DNA of 64,000 nt, from positions 37,661,571 through 37,725,570 of the forward strand of contig OU862927.1 in assembly GCA_917880885.1 (NCBI GenBank). Reading direction: 5' to 3'. The DNA comes from Limnephilus marmoratus. Taxonomy: Eukaryota > Arthropoda > Insecta > Trichoptera > Limnephilidae. Position 1 is the first letter of the stretch. The number at the start of each line of letters is the position of its first letter. Below are positions 44,003 to 55,034 of this stretch, one piece after another. The notes below the pieces were generated by a model. That model ran no database searches and was not told the origin of the DNA. It was given only the letters and a program-made list of their open reading frames with translations. The translations under genes were made by a program, and so were the position numbers.

Positions 44003-44387
44003 GCGTATTTACAATCCCTACCGCGTTTCAGTCGCTTTAAATTTTCAATATCAAAATTTAAATATTTTGAATTAAAATTATTAATTTCTAATATACACAT
44101 TGGAAAGATTATTTTATCTAGAATTTAGAACAATTTTTGTTTTTGCAAAGTGATAAAAAATTATCAATATAGAGGTGTATTTACAATATATGGGAATAAT
44201 ATTAAAATTTAAATATTTAGAAATAAAATTATTAATTTCTAATATACACATCAGAAAGATTATTTTATCTAGATTTTAGAACAATTTTTATTTTTGCAAT
44301 GTGACAAAAAATAACCAATATAGAGGTATATTTAAAATGTAAATTGTCGTTACCGCGACTGAATCGGTATAGGTTTTGTAAATACGC
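44003..44387. mobile_element. Mutator-like MITE with 9-bp target duplication
   Basis: The left terminus GCGTATTTACAATCCCTACC, continuing GCGTTTCAGTCGC, and the right terminus in reverse complement GCGTATTTACAAAACCTATA, continuing CCGATTCAGTCGC, are inverted. CACCGGACC lies on both sides (43994-44002 and 44388-44396), a 9-bp duplication as made by Mutator-like elements. Since the host is itself a repeat of this motif, the duplication could be partly accidental. The interior contains two ~135 bp direct repeats (44050-44190 and 44207-44340; each with AAATTATTAATTTCTAATAT and TTATTTTATCTAGA). No ORF. Confidence 0.65.
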
Positions 44388-44432
44388 CACCGGACCAACT
44401 GTCGCCGGATCAAATGTCGCCGGACCAACTGT
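44388..44432 (-). repeat. Inverted GGTCCGGCGACA minisatellite piece
   Basis: CACCGGACCAACTGTCGCCG, GATCAAATGTCGCCGG, ACCAACTGTC: three units, continuing the array interrupted by the MITE. Confidence 0.7.
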
Positions 44433-44789
44433 CAAAAAAAAAGAATCAAAAGATTAAATGAACAGTAAAAATATAGTTGTGTAGACATAATTAATGTTTT
44501 TTTTTTCAATGAAATCAAAACTAAATTATAAGCACGTACTTCAATGAAACTTAAATCATGATCACTTGATAAATGAGTTGTAATCTCTTTTTTGCCGAGT
44601 TTGAATATCCAATCAGAGTCAAGTTTCCAAATAAGATTGATTGACGAGCCCAAAATTTTCCTAATCAATCATTCCAATACTGCCTTATTTGCTGCCAAGT
44701 ATCAGGCAAACAATTAATATCACCGGATAATAATCATTAGGCTGATAGAGCTGCCGGCTTCGGAGAAAACTTTGTACGAATAATTGATT
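44433..44789. other. No gene recognised
   Basis: AT-rich; no shared repeat seen. Confidence 0.3.
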
Positions 44790-45590
44790 TATTTATTCAC
44801 GCCTTGAAGGCTCTTACATGTATACGTTTTTTTAGATACATAAGTTGTTTAAAAATATAATAATAAGCGTGTAGTATATAACATAATAAAAAGGGAATTA
44901 CCAGACAAAAGTGGAAATATGTAATTTTTAAATCAAATTTTAGACGTATTGACTCTTCCACAAAAATTATAAATTGATTGAAAGACTGTTCTTTTATCAA
45001 GTAAAGCTATATTTGAAATTTTGAGAAAATATGTTTATTTTTAGTACAACAAGGTTTTACCGTAGGTTGTTGGAAAATTTGTTAAATTTTCAAACCAATT
45101 TTTGTATTATACATCACACATTTCAAATCATATAACCATGCAGTAAAATAAATCAATAAATTATCTGGGAAAGCTGTGTTTCAGAATATTAATTTTAGTT
45201 TAAATAAAAACATCAAAAAAAAGATGCGTGCACATGTTTTGTGATGAAAATACTTCAGTTTGTCTATTTATTTACGGTCTTACAAACTAATATATTTAAG
45301 ATTTTTTTACATTCTTATTTTGCGTAGACATTATTGAAAAATTATAAATTCTTATGATCAAAAAATAATTACAAAAAGTACCAAATTTTAATAGTTTTAT
45401 CATCACGCCTTTCAGCATTTTTGAATGTACTCGTATGTATAAATTAAAGCAAATTTTGAATGAAATAAAATCGATATTGAGTTATTATTTAAAAAACACC
45501 CGGTACGGAGAATAATTAATCTTTCTCATTGGAACCGCCCTGTACGATCGTAAGAACATTTTTCAACGAAATATGAATTCTCTGCCCTTC
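44790..45590 (-). repeat. Repeat family G with LINE-like hairpin 3' end
   Basis: Minus strand from AGATTAATTATTCTCCGTAC near 45520 through AATGCTGAAAGGCGTGATGA, ATTTTACTGCATGGTTATAT, AAAAGAACAGTC and CAATACGTCTAAAATTTGAT. The sense 3' end reads ACATGTAAGAGCCTTCAAGG, then CGTGAATAAATAAATCAAT: a GCCTTCAAGGC hairpin and AAAT tail as in the CR1-like LINEs. No RT coding remains. Confidence 0.6.
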
Positions 45591-45591
45591 G

Positions 45592-45822
45592 TAAATATCT
45601 TTTTATCTTTTTATTTTTATTTCTGTCTGCTTATTATTTATTTTAATTTTATGTTTATTTTTTGTTATTTGTATTTTTCATTTTATGTTTTAATTAGGTA
45701 CATACCTAATATTTAATCATTTTTCTTTCTTTTATAGTTGTTTATGTAATATGGCAGACTGGGATTGCACTACCCTCCCAGTCCTGCTGGAATAAAAACT
45801 TAAATAAATAAAATTAGTCAAT
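45592..45822 (+). mobile_element. LINE 3' UTR/tail fragment
   Basis: AT-rich UTR ending ATGGCAGACTGGGATTGCAC, then TACCCTCCCAGTCCTGCTGG and AATAAAAACTTAAATAAATA. GACTGGGA and TCCCAGTC form an 8-bp hairpin just before an AAATAAATAAA tail. The layout (hairpin plus short A-rich repeat) is that of CR1/L2-like LINEs; no coding sequence is left. Confidence 0.5.
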
Positions 45823-46867
45823 AAAATATATTTTTTTGAAATGGCCAACTCTTTAATTTATTTTCACATTATACCTATATTGGCCTTTTTAAATTTTTTT
45901 TGTTATTTAAACATCTTAGGTAAGCTTGGTTTATTGTGTCAATTGATAAAAGTTGTTAATATATCATGGATCGTGGATGCAAAAATAACCTTTTTTTTAA
46001 TAATTTAATTTATTTTATATAATTTCTTTTCATAATATCTAATAACTAATTAATCTTAACAGGTACTTACATATGTGTCCATACTCTTGTTTGTCTATTC
46101 TTAAAAATATATAAAATCGTATCAAGCTTGGGGCAAGTAGGTAGATACTTGGCTCAAGCATCAAGAAACTTTGTAAACAATCAAAATGTTTGGATTAAGC
46201 AAAACACTGTGCTTGATTCAAGCCGCTTGAACGTGTCGAAAGTCCTTAATATTGGCCTCAGAAAATAAAAAAAAACATTTCTCGAAATCAAAAGTTTGGT
46301 TCGATTCGGAAGGTAACCCAATTTTAAATGTAAATCGTAAGCGATATTATTGGCTGTTTTGGAAGTAAGCCATATAATTAATGAACTGCTGTTATGAGGC
46401 AATTAATGCGAAATTTTATTTTGTTTTTCTTAGAAGTTTTGTAATAAATTGTTTACCGACTTAAGAAGTCCGGTGAATAGATATGGAAACAATTATATTG
46501 ATACTGTAGGATGAAATGCTTAAGTAAAGAATCTAAGCTTATAAATTACACTAAATATAAACACAAAGTCTTGGATCATCAGTCATTAGCTAAAACAAAT
46601 CAAATATAAACGATTTTATTAAAACTTATTTAAAAGTGTCTATGTTTTACCAATGATGTTGAATAACTTCTACTTTTTCTAATATTGTTATGCTGTAAAC
46701 TGCTATTATTTTGTAAACTCTACTAAAAAGTTGTTGCAAACTGTGTCTGCGTGTCTTGCAAACTGTGGTTGCGTTGCAAACTGTGTCTGCACTTAGCACA
46801 GAATTTCCAATCGAGGCACCCAAAAGATTTTGTGTTATTTACAATGATGTGAATTATGTGACGCAAC
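45823..46867. other. No gene recognised
   Basis: AT-rich. A short tandem GCAAACTGTGTCTGCGT-type duplication lies at 46736-46795. Confidence 0.3.
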
Positions 46868-47030
46868 TGCTGCCGACTCCCGGACAAACCTCACCACATG
46901 AACCCGGGCAACCCTGCTAAGGTACCTAACATAGCGAATCACTTGGGGTGACCTACAGCAGGGGTGTTGGTTATCCAATAAATGGTTCCCTGGGCAGCGT
47001 TTCCACTACCCGCCTCCCAAATTGATTTCC
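46868..47030 (-). repeat. SINE-like family E, 5' part only
   Basis: CACATGAACCCGGGCAACCC, AATCACTTGGGGTGACCTAC, GGTTATCCAATAAATGGTTC and CGCCTCCCAAATTGATTT. Confidence 0.65.
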
Positions 47031-47719
47031 TGCTCGACATATCCCACAATAATAATATCTCGTGAATGTTCACGATTCTGCACTAGTATTATTCTAAAAT
47101 TTTAAAAGAATTACCTACCAAGAAAACAATATTGTTTAAAAACAAGATTATTTGCCCTGTCCTTTTTGTACAAGGTATTTTAATAAAAAAAATACAATCT
47201 ACATACTTATTTATTCAAGACCACAGATGTACATCCGGCCCCCACTCCCTATAAACACTTTCAATTTGCTTCCTTCCGGAAACTTTCCATTTAGGCCGTT
47301 TGTTTATGGAAATTTAGACCGGAAGGGCAGTCCTTGCTTTGGCCTGAAAAAATGGCCACGGCCTTTCAAAAGCTTATGTAAATTTCGTCTCTTTTGTAAA
47401 CCGTTGAATTTTACTTGCTGGGCTAGGAAATTGTTCATTTTTATATCTTATAAGGACATGTTTTTATCAAACCGGCGAGCGTAATGTTCAAATTTGTAAC
47501 ATCGAGCGTGAGGTTGTGTAATTTTCATCCGAAATTCTTACTTATTTTGTTTTTTTCGACTTACTACTATATTTAAGTCGATAGTTTATTTATTTTACCT
47601 ATTTTTCAGTGGATACTTGTTAATAGAAACTAGGAATAAAAGTGTTAACAATCAAAATACGGACATGTGCCTAGCATGGTGATCAAAAAATCCTTCGGAG
47701 GGAATAATCGGACACAACC
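47031..47719. other. No gene recognised
   Basis: The ORF 47152-47484 is Cys/Phe-rich but shows no domain. 47660-47700 (GTGCCTAGCATGGTGATCAA) recurs at ~41103-41125, an old short repeat. Confidence 0.25.
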
Positions 47720-48090
47720 CGAAATATGTCATTTTTGAATCAAGTTTTAGACGTATTGACTCTTTTCTATTAAAAATATAAATTGCTCTCGAAAGACTGT
47801 TCTTTTATCTAGTAAAGCTTTATTTTAAATTTTGAGAAAATATGTTTATTTTTAGTACAATAAGGTTTTACCGTAGGTCGTTGGCAGATTTATAAAATTT
47901 TTAAACAATATTTTGTATTATACAACACACTTTTCAAATCATATAATCATGCAGTAAAATAAATTAATCAATGATCTGGGAAAGCTATGTTTTAGAATTT
48001 TAATTTTAGTTTAAATAAAATCGTTATAAAAAGATCCGTGCACGTGCTTTGTGGCGAAAATACTTCAGTTTTTCTATGTTAAATACATTG
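47720..48090 (-). repeat. Repeat family G, partial
   Basis: AAGTTTTAGACGTATTGACT, GACTGTTCTTTTATCTAGTA, TTAGTACAATAAGGTTTTAC and CATATAATCATGCAGTAAAA match the 44.9-45.3 kb copy in the same orientation. Confidence 0.6.
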
Positions 48091-48529
48091 ATTTGTCAGG
48101 ATGAGTTGGTAGGTACCCTAAAAATGTTCTGAGATTCTTTTGGAGATATATTACATTTATGTAATAATTCCTACCGGGATACAAAAAATAGTACCAGTAT
48201 TTTATAGAGATAAATAAAACAGAAAAAAAAAGAAATACTTACGCCAGCTGCCCAAAACACCGAGCGACTTTATTTGGCAATATAATTTACATTGGTCATA
48301 TTATTTTATGAGAATTGCCATTCTTGTCTAGGAAATATTCGAATAAAACAATGAAATATGCCATAGTGAACAAAACTAATACAAACACGTTTATTTTATG
48401 GGTCTGCACCCAGTTTAAACGTCTCACCGTTTTCACTCACTCTTTACGAAAATTGTCATAAAACTTTCTTGTCAATGTTGTAAACTAGACAAGATGGCCT
48501 TTATAGAACCAACTTATCCTTCTCGGAGA
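48091..48529. other. No gene recognised
   Basis: AT-rich; nothing recognised. Confidence 0.3.
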
Positions 48530-48608
48530 ACACTGCACAAGAGTCTCAACTGTCCGGAGTCAGTGATACTAAGGCATCCCAGTTTGGGGTATGTTGTGAG
48601 GCTGTAGA
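48530..48608 (-). repeat. SINE family C, 3' fragment
   Basis: CAAGAGTCTCAACTGTCCGG and GGGGTATGTTGTGAGGCTGT. It abuts CAGTGATTCTTAACGGGGGT at 48609, which resembles a hAT-type terminus (CAGTGGTTCTCAAC), but no partner end was found. Confidence 0.5.
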
Positions 48609-48779
48609 GCAGTGATTCTTAACGGGGGTGCCAGCGCCCCTTTGTGGGCGTTTTGGAGGTCTGGCGGGTCGTTTTTAAATATTTAGCATTTAGGGGGCGC
48701 TGCAGAAGTTGCTGCGAGAGGGCATTGTGTTTATATAGAAAATAAACTCGTTCACGAGCTATGCACATTGATACACTTT

Positions 48780-49440
48780 TATACACTGTATTCATTCATT
48801 GGGCGGGCAAGCAACACACGAACGAGCAGTGTCGCGACCAAATACGTGCCCGCGCCGGGCACAGGCCCCGTGCAGTTAGCAACTAGTGATTCAACGCATA
48901 TCCAGTGTGACTTCAGGAACATTATTAACACCTTCGAGGCCTCCATCTCCAACTACCATCTCGACATGAGATGTCAAGCAACCAACAACCGGCAACGAGC
49001 CAGCAACCAGCAACCAGCAACCGGCAACAAGCCAGCAACCACAACCAGCAACCAGCAACCGGCAACGAGCCAGCAATAGGCAACAAGCCATCAACCACAA
49101 CCAGCAACCACAACCGGCAACGAGCCAGCAACCAGCATCCTCATCGCCTCTCAAGGTTCCTTCACGCTCAAAGGCACACACAGCCGCCATACCTCGTCAA
49201 TTCGACGACGGTCGACCGCCTGGACCAAGGTCACTTCTACACCGCCATGGTGTAGAGCAACACGCCGGCCCCCTGAAGACCAGTGATCTTCACCGCCGTA
49301 GTCTCCTGACCTTCTCACTCATCACGCAGCAGCAACACTCCCGGCACCACTGTCATTCCGCTCCGCTTCGACCTCCGCTACGTAGCTCCAATAAAGACTG
49401 ACTCACTACAATGACTGACGACTTTCATTTCTGTCTCCCG
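48780..49440 (+). repeat. GC-rich retroelement-like segment (possible solo LTR) with minisatellite
   Basis: Base composition is sharply richer in C and G than the flanks. It contains CAGCAACCGGCAACGAGC-type repeats (48978-49140), many CGACG/CGCC words and an AATAAAGACTGACTCACT polyadenylation-like stretch (49390-49407). The ORFs on both strands are repeat-driven (Q/N/P/A-rich on plus, CWLVAG on minus). A solo LTR is one reading; no terminal TG..CA pair was established. Confidence 0.3.
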
Positions 49441-49649
49441 CTCCCTCAGTGTTAAATAAACTACACTTACACGTACAAAAAGTAAAATTGAGGCATAATA
49501 CTTAATGTCATCGTGTTCATATAAAGTAAATGCCCATTCAAAAAGGTTCAAAATATCAGCTATGAATGAAAGTCTTTTACCGTCCGAGGCTCGACACTTC
49601 TTACGTGTTCATTCGTTGGTATGGAGCAAGATCAATCGTATCAGTAATA

Positions 49650-49765
49650 GAGGGGGAGAAACAGAGCTGTAGAGAGTGTGGTTGGGGAGGAGATGGTTAA
49701 GAGGAAGGTGGGGAAGTCTACCGTTATTCAGACCTAGTCACCAAACACTCCAAACACACTACACA
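49650..49765 (-). repeat. SINE family C, diverged fragment
   Basis: GGTTAAGAGGAAGGTGGGGA, AGTCTACCGTTATTCAGACC and TAGTCACCAAACACT follow the middle of SINE C in reverse. A CCAAACACCAAACAAC-type simple repeat follows (49738-49795). Confidence 0.45.
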
Positions 49766-50164
49766 ACACCAAACACCAAACAACACCAAACACCATTTAA
49801 GACAAAGATTTTATTCTTAATGGTGGTCTTTTTCCATGTGAATATCTCGGGCCAATTTAGTATGTAATCAAATTTAGTTCAACTGGAAAGCATGACAACG
49901 TTGTTAGTCACTCTTCTATAATCATCTTAATGTTTGTTTACTCTAATTCACCGTATTTTTATAAATTAGTTTGTTTCTTCGATCTAACCAAGATTTAACA
50001 GTGGTTAAAAAAACCCACGCAGTAGAAGTAAAACCTTTATAAAACTTAAGCAGACAAGAGTGGGGAGAACACGAAGCACTTTTTTTATCAATGTGAAGTA
50101 CGTTTTTTTCCATATTTTTGTCGTCGAATTCCAGTGCACCTTTTCCTATACCTTTGGCCATCTT

Positions 50165-51190
50165 ATTTATTAATTATTTATTTATTTATTAATTTTCGGG
50201 AAATCGACAGTTTATATTTATTTCAGTTTGTACATAGTATTAAATAGCCAAAATAAAACCAATTACGGATTTCCTCCTTGTGACTTTACTTCTACTGAGA
50301 CAGCATAATAAGAATAAGTAAGTTAATTTTATAAAAAAGGAATATTAATCCAAAATTATATAAAACAAAAAAATATATATATATATATACTCAAAACAAT
50401 TTTTTTTTTAATATAAAAATGAAAAATTACAAAACAAGAAAATCTATCAATACATTGGTAGCCATGGAGAGAAGTTGTACATATAAATCAAATCATAACA
50501 GAAATATAAACAATAAAAACATAACATTATTCAAGAACCATCAGAGAAATACTCTTTTATCGACCTTTTATATTCAGTAAGTTTGCAAATGAAAATGTCA
50601 ACATTGGATAATACGCTATTATAACTATTGCATAGTCTGTTCAGGCAAGAATTCTGCTTACAGTTTGTCTTGCATTGATCCACCCTGAACAGGACAGAAG
50701 AGCGTGTTGAACGTGCAGGTACATTGAATTGAATTTTATTTAGCAACTCTGGGCATTGAATATTATTGTTGACTACTTTATACAAGAATAGTGCATCCAT
50801 ATGATGCCTTCGTACACTCAATGAATCAATTTTAAAGTGTGTAGCAGCTGCCTCTGCATAATTATTAAATTTTACAAACGACTTGTAACAAAGATATTTT
50901 AAGAATTTGTTTTGAATAGCCTCGATTTTGTTTATGTGGATTTTGTAAAATGGAGACCAAACAACTGATGCAAACTCCAGATGACTACGTACATAGGCAA
51001 AGTAGAGTTGCTTAATGATATTGATGCTATTAAAAAGTTTTGTGTTTCTTATGATGAAACCTAACATTTTGGAAGCTTTATTTGTGATTTGTTGTATATG
51101 AAGGTTATATTGTAGTTTACTATCAAGGGTTATTCCAAGATCACGAATATCTGAGACTGTTGCAATGTTGTTGTTATTTTATTTTTACTT
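50165..51190 (-). mobile_element. CR1-like LINE, 5'-truncated 3' end
   Basis: About 1 kb: RT C-terminal coding (51180-50531), ~340 bp 3' UTR and a sense-strand (AAAT)n tail at 50165-50195. The 5' break is near 51190 in a T-rich run. Confidence 0.7.
50531..51180 (-). pseudogene. LINE RT C-terminal region
   Basis: Minus-strand frame open for ~215 codons: SDIRDLGITLDSKLQYN (upstream of the first ATG), then MLGFIIRNTKLFNSINIIKQ, LEFASVVWSPFY, KIEAIQNKFLKYL, RRHHMDALFLYKVV and IQFNVPARSTRS, and a C-terminal DIFICKLTEYKR. These are the post-FADD motifs of CR1-type ORF2 proteins. It is unbroken within the surviving part, so only the 5' truncation inactivated it. Close relatives in the window: 23001-23660 and 62651-63436. 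Confidence 0.8.
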
Positions 51191-52604
51191 ATTAGTTTTT
51201 GTGTTTTCTTCTTGATGATGGCTTTATTTTGTGTTTTCTTTGCCTGTTCATTTTGGAGTGGTTTGAAGATTGGATATTGATTAAAAAAAATTTTTTTTTT
51301 GGGATTTCGTAGGATTTGACCATTGGTCCACTGAATGTCCGGCCACGAAGGTTCATCAGGCGTTTCATACCATTAGATACTAGATCAAAGGAGGCTTGCG
51401 TGGAACCGTGGATTTATCGTATTATATTGGAACTGAGTAGGTACCCGTGAAATAAATAAATATTTTAGTGCTATCTCATTATCTCGCTAGCTAAATCCTT
51501 ATAGATGTGTGTATTTGTCTCTCCCTTTAGTGTCGCTCACTTCCCTTTCATCGAGTGTCAAATCACAACAGTATCAATAATGAAAAAAAATCTGATATTT
51601 TTAGCCAAATTTATAACAAACAAAAAAACTTGACAACTGATTGCATATTCGGTGAAACAACGGCCCTAAATTTAATAATGTAGCGCATTTTAAATAGATG
51701 AAATACCTGGCAGCGAGCCCCAATCTAGAAAAATGTCAAAGTTAAACTTGTTGTGTTCTTCTTCTTTGTACGTTTCATTTGATTACCCTGAAATTGTTGA
51801 AAGAAAAAGACAATAAGCTCCACGCATCTCGTTGTCTTTGGGAGCTTTTCAGGAATAATAGAGACGAGCGCTTTCCTTAGAATTCCTCAGCTGGAACATT
51901 CACTTGTTCCGTTGACATTGTAAAATGAAATACTCACAAAAGGTAGCGAGCAAGATTGAATTTTAGAGAGAATAACATTTTCCTAGGAATACGCTTCGTA
52001 CATAAATTGCTCATTTTCTCTGTGATTTCAGTAGAAAATTAATTTAGAATTGAATTGTTAGTAGATTTCTATTAGAATTCTGAAGATTTTTTTGTTTACG
52101 ATCAAACTAGTTTCTACCCGACTTAGTTTCAAAACTAAGTTTTTTTACCAAATACATAAAATGGTATCGCAAAGGCGACACGTGGAGTGGACTGTATCAA
52201 TATATTAAAAAAAAAATGTTATGCTTGTGAATACTTTGACACAACTATGGGGAATGGTAAACAGATGAAAGGGGAAGGAAACTGACTTACCCCTTATGGT
52301 TGATGTTCGGCTCAATATTATGGGTCTGAGGGAGCACTAAAGTCACTCACTGCACAAGCTTCCATAAACTGGTCGATGTTATATAAAACTGAGAGAATAA
52401 TGATGTTCGTTGCACAGCTTCTTTTAACAGACTCACGGACATATTGATTTTATTGTTGTACGGTAGGTAATATTGTCAGTAGGGATAGGTAATTGTGGTA
52501 AAAAAAGGATGGGTAGAAAAATGGAACAAGATATATAGATAGGTATACATAGTTGCGTCAACAGTGTGCAATCTCATTTATCAGGAAATTATAAATGAAA
52601 TGTT
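51191..52604. other. No gene recognised
   Basis: AT-rich. 51300-51420 holds a GGTCCACTGAATGTCCGGCC stretch of unknown origin. Confidence 0.3.
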
Positions 52605-52606
52605 GA

Positions 52607-52637
<31 letters not shown>

Positions 52638-53170
52638 CTTCTTCTCGTTCCCTGTCTTTGGCAATCATGTTAGCTATGCGACCCGGAACAGCTCTACAGT
52701 AGACTGGCCAAACCACTGTCTCAGGTTTTTCAGCCATGATGTTCTCCTTCTTCCAGGGCCCCGTCTTCCGAAAATCTTTTCCTGCTTATGAGATGCAGGA
52801 TCTCGTACTTCTCTAAATGTCTCATCACATGTCCTAGAAATTGAAGTTGTAGGATTTTTGTTGTTTTAATGACTTATTTTTGTTTATTTATCCGAACCAT
52901 AACATCTTCATTCTTTACTCCATCCAGCTTATCTTGAGTATTCTTTTGTAAACCGCATCTCGAATGCCTCAAGTCACCTCATTAGTTCTTCAGTAAGCGT
53001 CCATGCTTCCATTCCATAAAATAACACCGAAAACACGTAGCATCTGACCATTCGCATTAGTAATCCAAGGTTGAGATCTTGACTGCTGAACATCTTTTTC
53101 ATCCGGATAAAGTTTGCACGAGCTTGCTCAATGCGGCATTTGATTTCAACCGAAGCATCCCATCTTTAAT
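52605..53170 (-). mobile_element. LINE RT C-terminus with (GAA)n tail
   Basis: Minus strand, broken by stops: DASVEIKCRIEQARANFIRM, then FSSQDLNLGL, RCYVFSVLFYGMEAWTLTEE, then LGHVMRHLEKYEILHLI, and RRTSWLKNLRQWFGQSTVEL. This is the C-terminus of an endonuclease-RT type LINE common in arthropods. The sense tail is a (GAA)n microsatellite, seen as (CTT)n at 52606-52643. The copy is old (several frameshifts, and a ~90 bp foreign AT-rich piece around 52860). Confidence 0.7.
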
Positions 53171-54035
53171 TTAAATGGCAGCCCAAATATACAATATAAT
53201 TTTGACCCAATTATCTTTATTCGAGTGCTGATAGTCTCCATTCAAAGCTCGGAAAAACATGGTAACTCTGATTTGGATTCCTGGACATGTTGACATAGTT
53301 GGAGTGATATTGCTAATTCCTTGGCAAAACAAGGAGCGTCTAACCCTATTATTACTCTCGTAAGCCATATTCCCCACTCTGATAATTTCCATCATCAAAG
53401 ATAGATCCCGCAATGTTTGGACAGAGTGTTGAAACATTGATAGTAATCAAAGGGAGCCTGCTACGCCTCAATACAAAGGACTATCCTATCAAAACTGTGG
53501 TTTCAACAGTTGGCATAGTTGGAGCAACATGTTGGCATAGTTGGAGTGATATTGCATATTCCTTGGCAAAACAAGGAGCGTCGAAACCTATTGTTACTCT
53601 CGTAAACCATATTCCCCAATCTGATAATTTCCATCATCAAAGATAGATCCCGCAATGAGTGTTGAAACATTGATAGTAATCAAAGGGAGCCTGCTACGCC
53701 TCAATACACAGGACCATCCTATCAAAACTGTGGTTTCAACAGTTCCCTCATTTTTCCAAAAAAGAAATTTTCTCACTTATTCGAATGAGAATCGGACATT
53801 GTTCCATCTTTTTAAAAACCCCGTTCTTGACTCCCAGATTGCACACCCTGTGGTCCAGATGTGGGAACTTTAAATTACATGTTTTTTGCTTGTCACTCTC
53901 TAAATAAATATCTCTCTTCTATTAAGCGTTATCTAAAATTGCCTCCCCTACATTTAACATCTCATCTCTTCTAAGTCTGACCTCGACACCAACCTTCCAT
54001 ATAATTCTGAAATTTGCACGTTTAAATAAAATCAT
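53171..54035 (+). pseudogene. LINE with RNase H domain (I/R1-like), 3' part, internally duplicated
   Basis: Plus strand: TLIWIPGHVDIVG, then, one base shifted, DIANSLAKQGAS and PIITLVSHIPHSDNFHHQR. 'WIPGH.GI.GN..AD.LAK.GA' is the C-terminal RNase H motif of I- and R1-type LINEs. Downstream: a Cys/His-poor tail to KFARLNKI and a possible ATAAAATCATTATCATTA tail. A ~235-242 bp segment is tandemly duplicated (53288-53512 and 53531-53745). Multiple frameshifts; dead. Confidence 0.65.
53288..53745. repeat. Tandem duplication inside the RNase H region
   Basis: GCATAGTTGGAGTGATATTG, CCTTGGCAAAACAAGGAGCG, GATAATTTCCATCATCAAAG, ATAGATCCCGCAATG, GAAACATTGATAGTAATCAA and CCTATCAAAACTGTGGTTTC all occur twice, ~233-242 bp apart. 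The second copy has lost ~9 bp (TTTGGACAG) after CGCAATG. Confidence 0.8.
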
Positions 54036-54308
54036 TATCATTACATAATATAAAATGAAGACGCTCAAAATGTATGTGCGCGTTAATCTTTTAAACTACG
54101 CAACGGATTTTCATACGGTTTTCACCAATAGATAGATTTCAAGTATTCAAGAGGAAGGTTTATATGTATAAAAACATGCTTATTATAGTAGAGAAAAGTC
54201 GAGAAATTCAAATATTCAGCTGGCAAGCGGGTGGTGTGGATTTTATAAAGGTTGGGTAATGGCGTTGTGTTTCGTTAGCCACAGCAACGTGTGGCCAGGT
54301 CTGCTAGT
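54036..54308 (-). repeat. Repeat family F copy (uninterrupted tail)
   Basis: ATCATTATCATTACATAATA, TAAAATGAAGACGCTCAAAA, ACTACGCAACGGATTTTCAT, CAGCTGGCAAGCGGGTGGTG and GTGTGGCCAGGTCTGCTAGT: reverse of 31146-31664. It gives the empty-site reference for the element at 31665-33781. Confidence 0.7.
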
Positions 54309-54693
54309 CTTATATATAAAAATGAATCGCTGAATGTGTTGCTAAGCGCATAACGTTCGAACGACTGAACCAAATTGGATAATTCTTTTTTTTGCGTGTT
54401 CGTTATTGTCAGGACAAGGTTTTTATAAAACTTTCGGTGAGCTCTGGCATTATGAAATTTGTATAAAAAAATTGCTTTTGGTGGCACGCGAGGTTTGAAA
54501 CCTGAATGTATAGAAAGCGGGAGGGAGGGAGAGATGGAGGAGGGAGGTGGAGTGGGGAGGGGGTGGAGAGGGAGGGGAAGGGGGGAATGGGGGAGGAGGG
54601 AGGGTGGTGAAAGGGGGGGAGGGGGGGAGGTGGAAGAGGCGGAGTGGGAACCCCCCTTACACCATGCGAGCGAAGCCGCGGGTAAAAGCTAGT
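54309..54693 (+). mobile_element. Helitron-like short repeat, full-length
   Basis: TCTTATATATAAAAATGAAT, CGCTGAATGTGTTGCTAAGC, CAAATTGGATAATTC, TTCGTTATTGTCAGGACAAG, GTGGCACGCGAGG, a GGAGGG purine tract, then GCGAGCGAAGCCGCGGGTAA and AAGCTAGTTAATA. It begins TC and ends CTAG|T. It starts exactly where family F ends. Confidence 0.55.
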
Positions 54694-55034
54694 TAATACA
54701 TATAAAACACCTTTTCTTTCTCTGTAATTTTTTAATGATCGCCTAGAACACCTTTGAAGGGTGAATGCCTGATGTAATTGAAATTAAAAGAAAACCATTA
54801 CACTCTTTTTTTTCTTAGGGCTTTTTGTGGGGAAAAATAACCAAAAAAATAACAAAAGGACCCAAAATATACATTTGTTATAAAAAGATATTTCCAACAT
54901 AAAACTATATCATCTGAATTATTTATGGTAATTTGCCTTAAGTATAAAAGCTTTCCTTGTGAATGAGCCACTCTTTATTTTTCATTTCGTATTTATTTAT
55001 CCTAAAGACGCTAACCAATTCTTTTTGTTTCCAG
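54694..55034. other. AT-rich; possible intron before the exon candidate
   Basis: Ends in TTCTTTTTGTTTCCAG, a good polypyrimidine tract and acceptor. Confidence 0.25.

Noticed and set aside
48609..48730. hAT-type terminus CAGTGATTCTTAACGGGG
   Set aside because: No second end and no 8-bp duplication found; left as a note only.
48891..49190. 99-residue minus-strand ORF rich in Cys, Trp and Gly
   Set aside because: It is the antisense of the CAGCAACCGGCAACGAGC minisatellite; the repeat itself produces the open frame.
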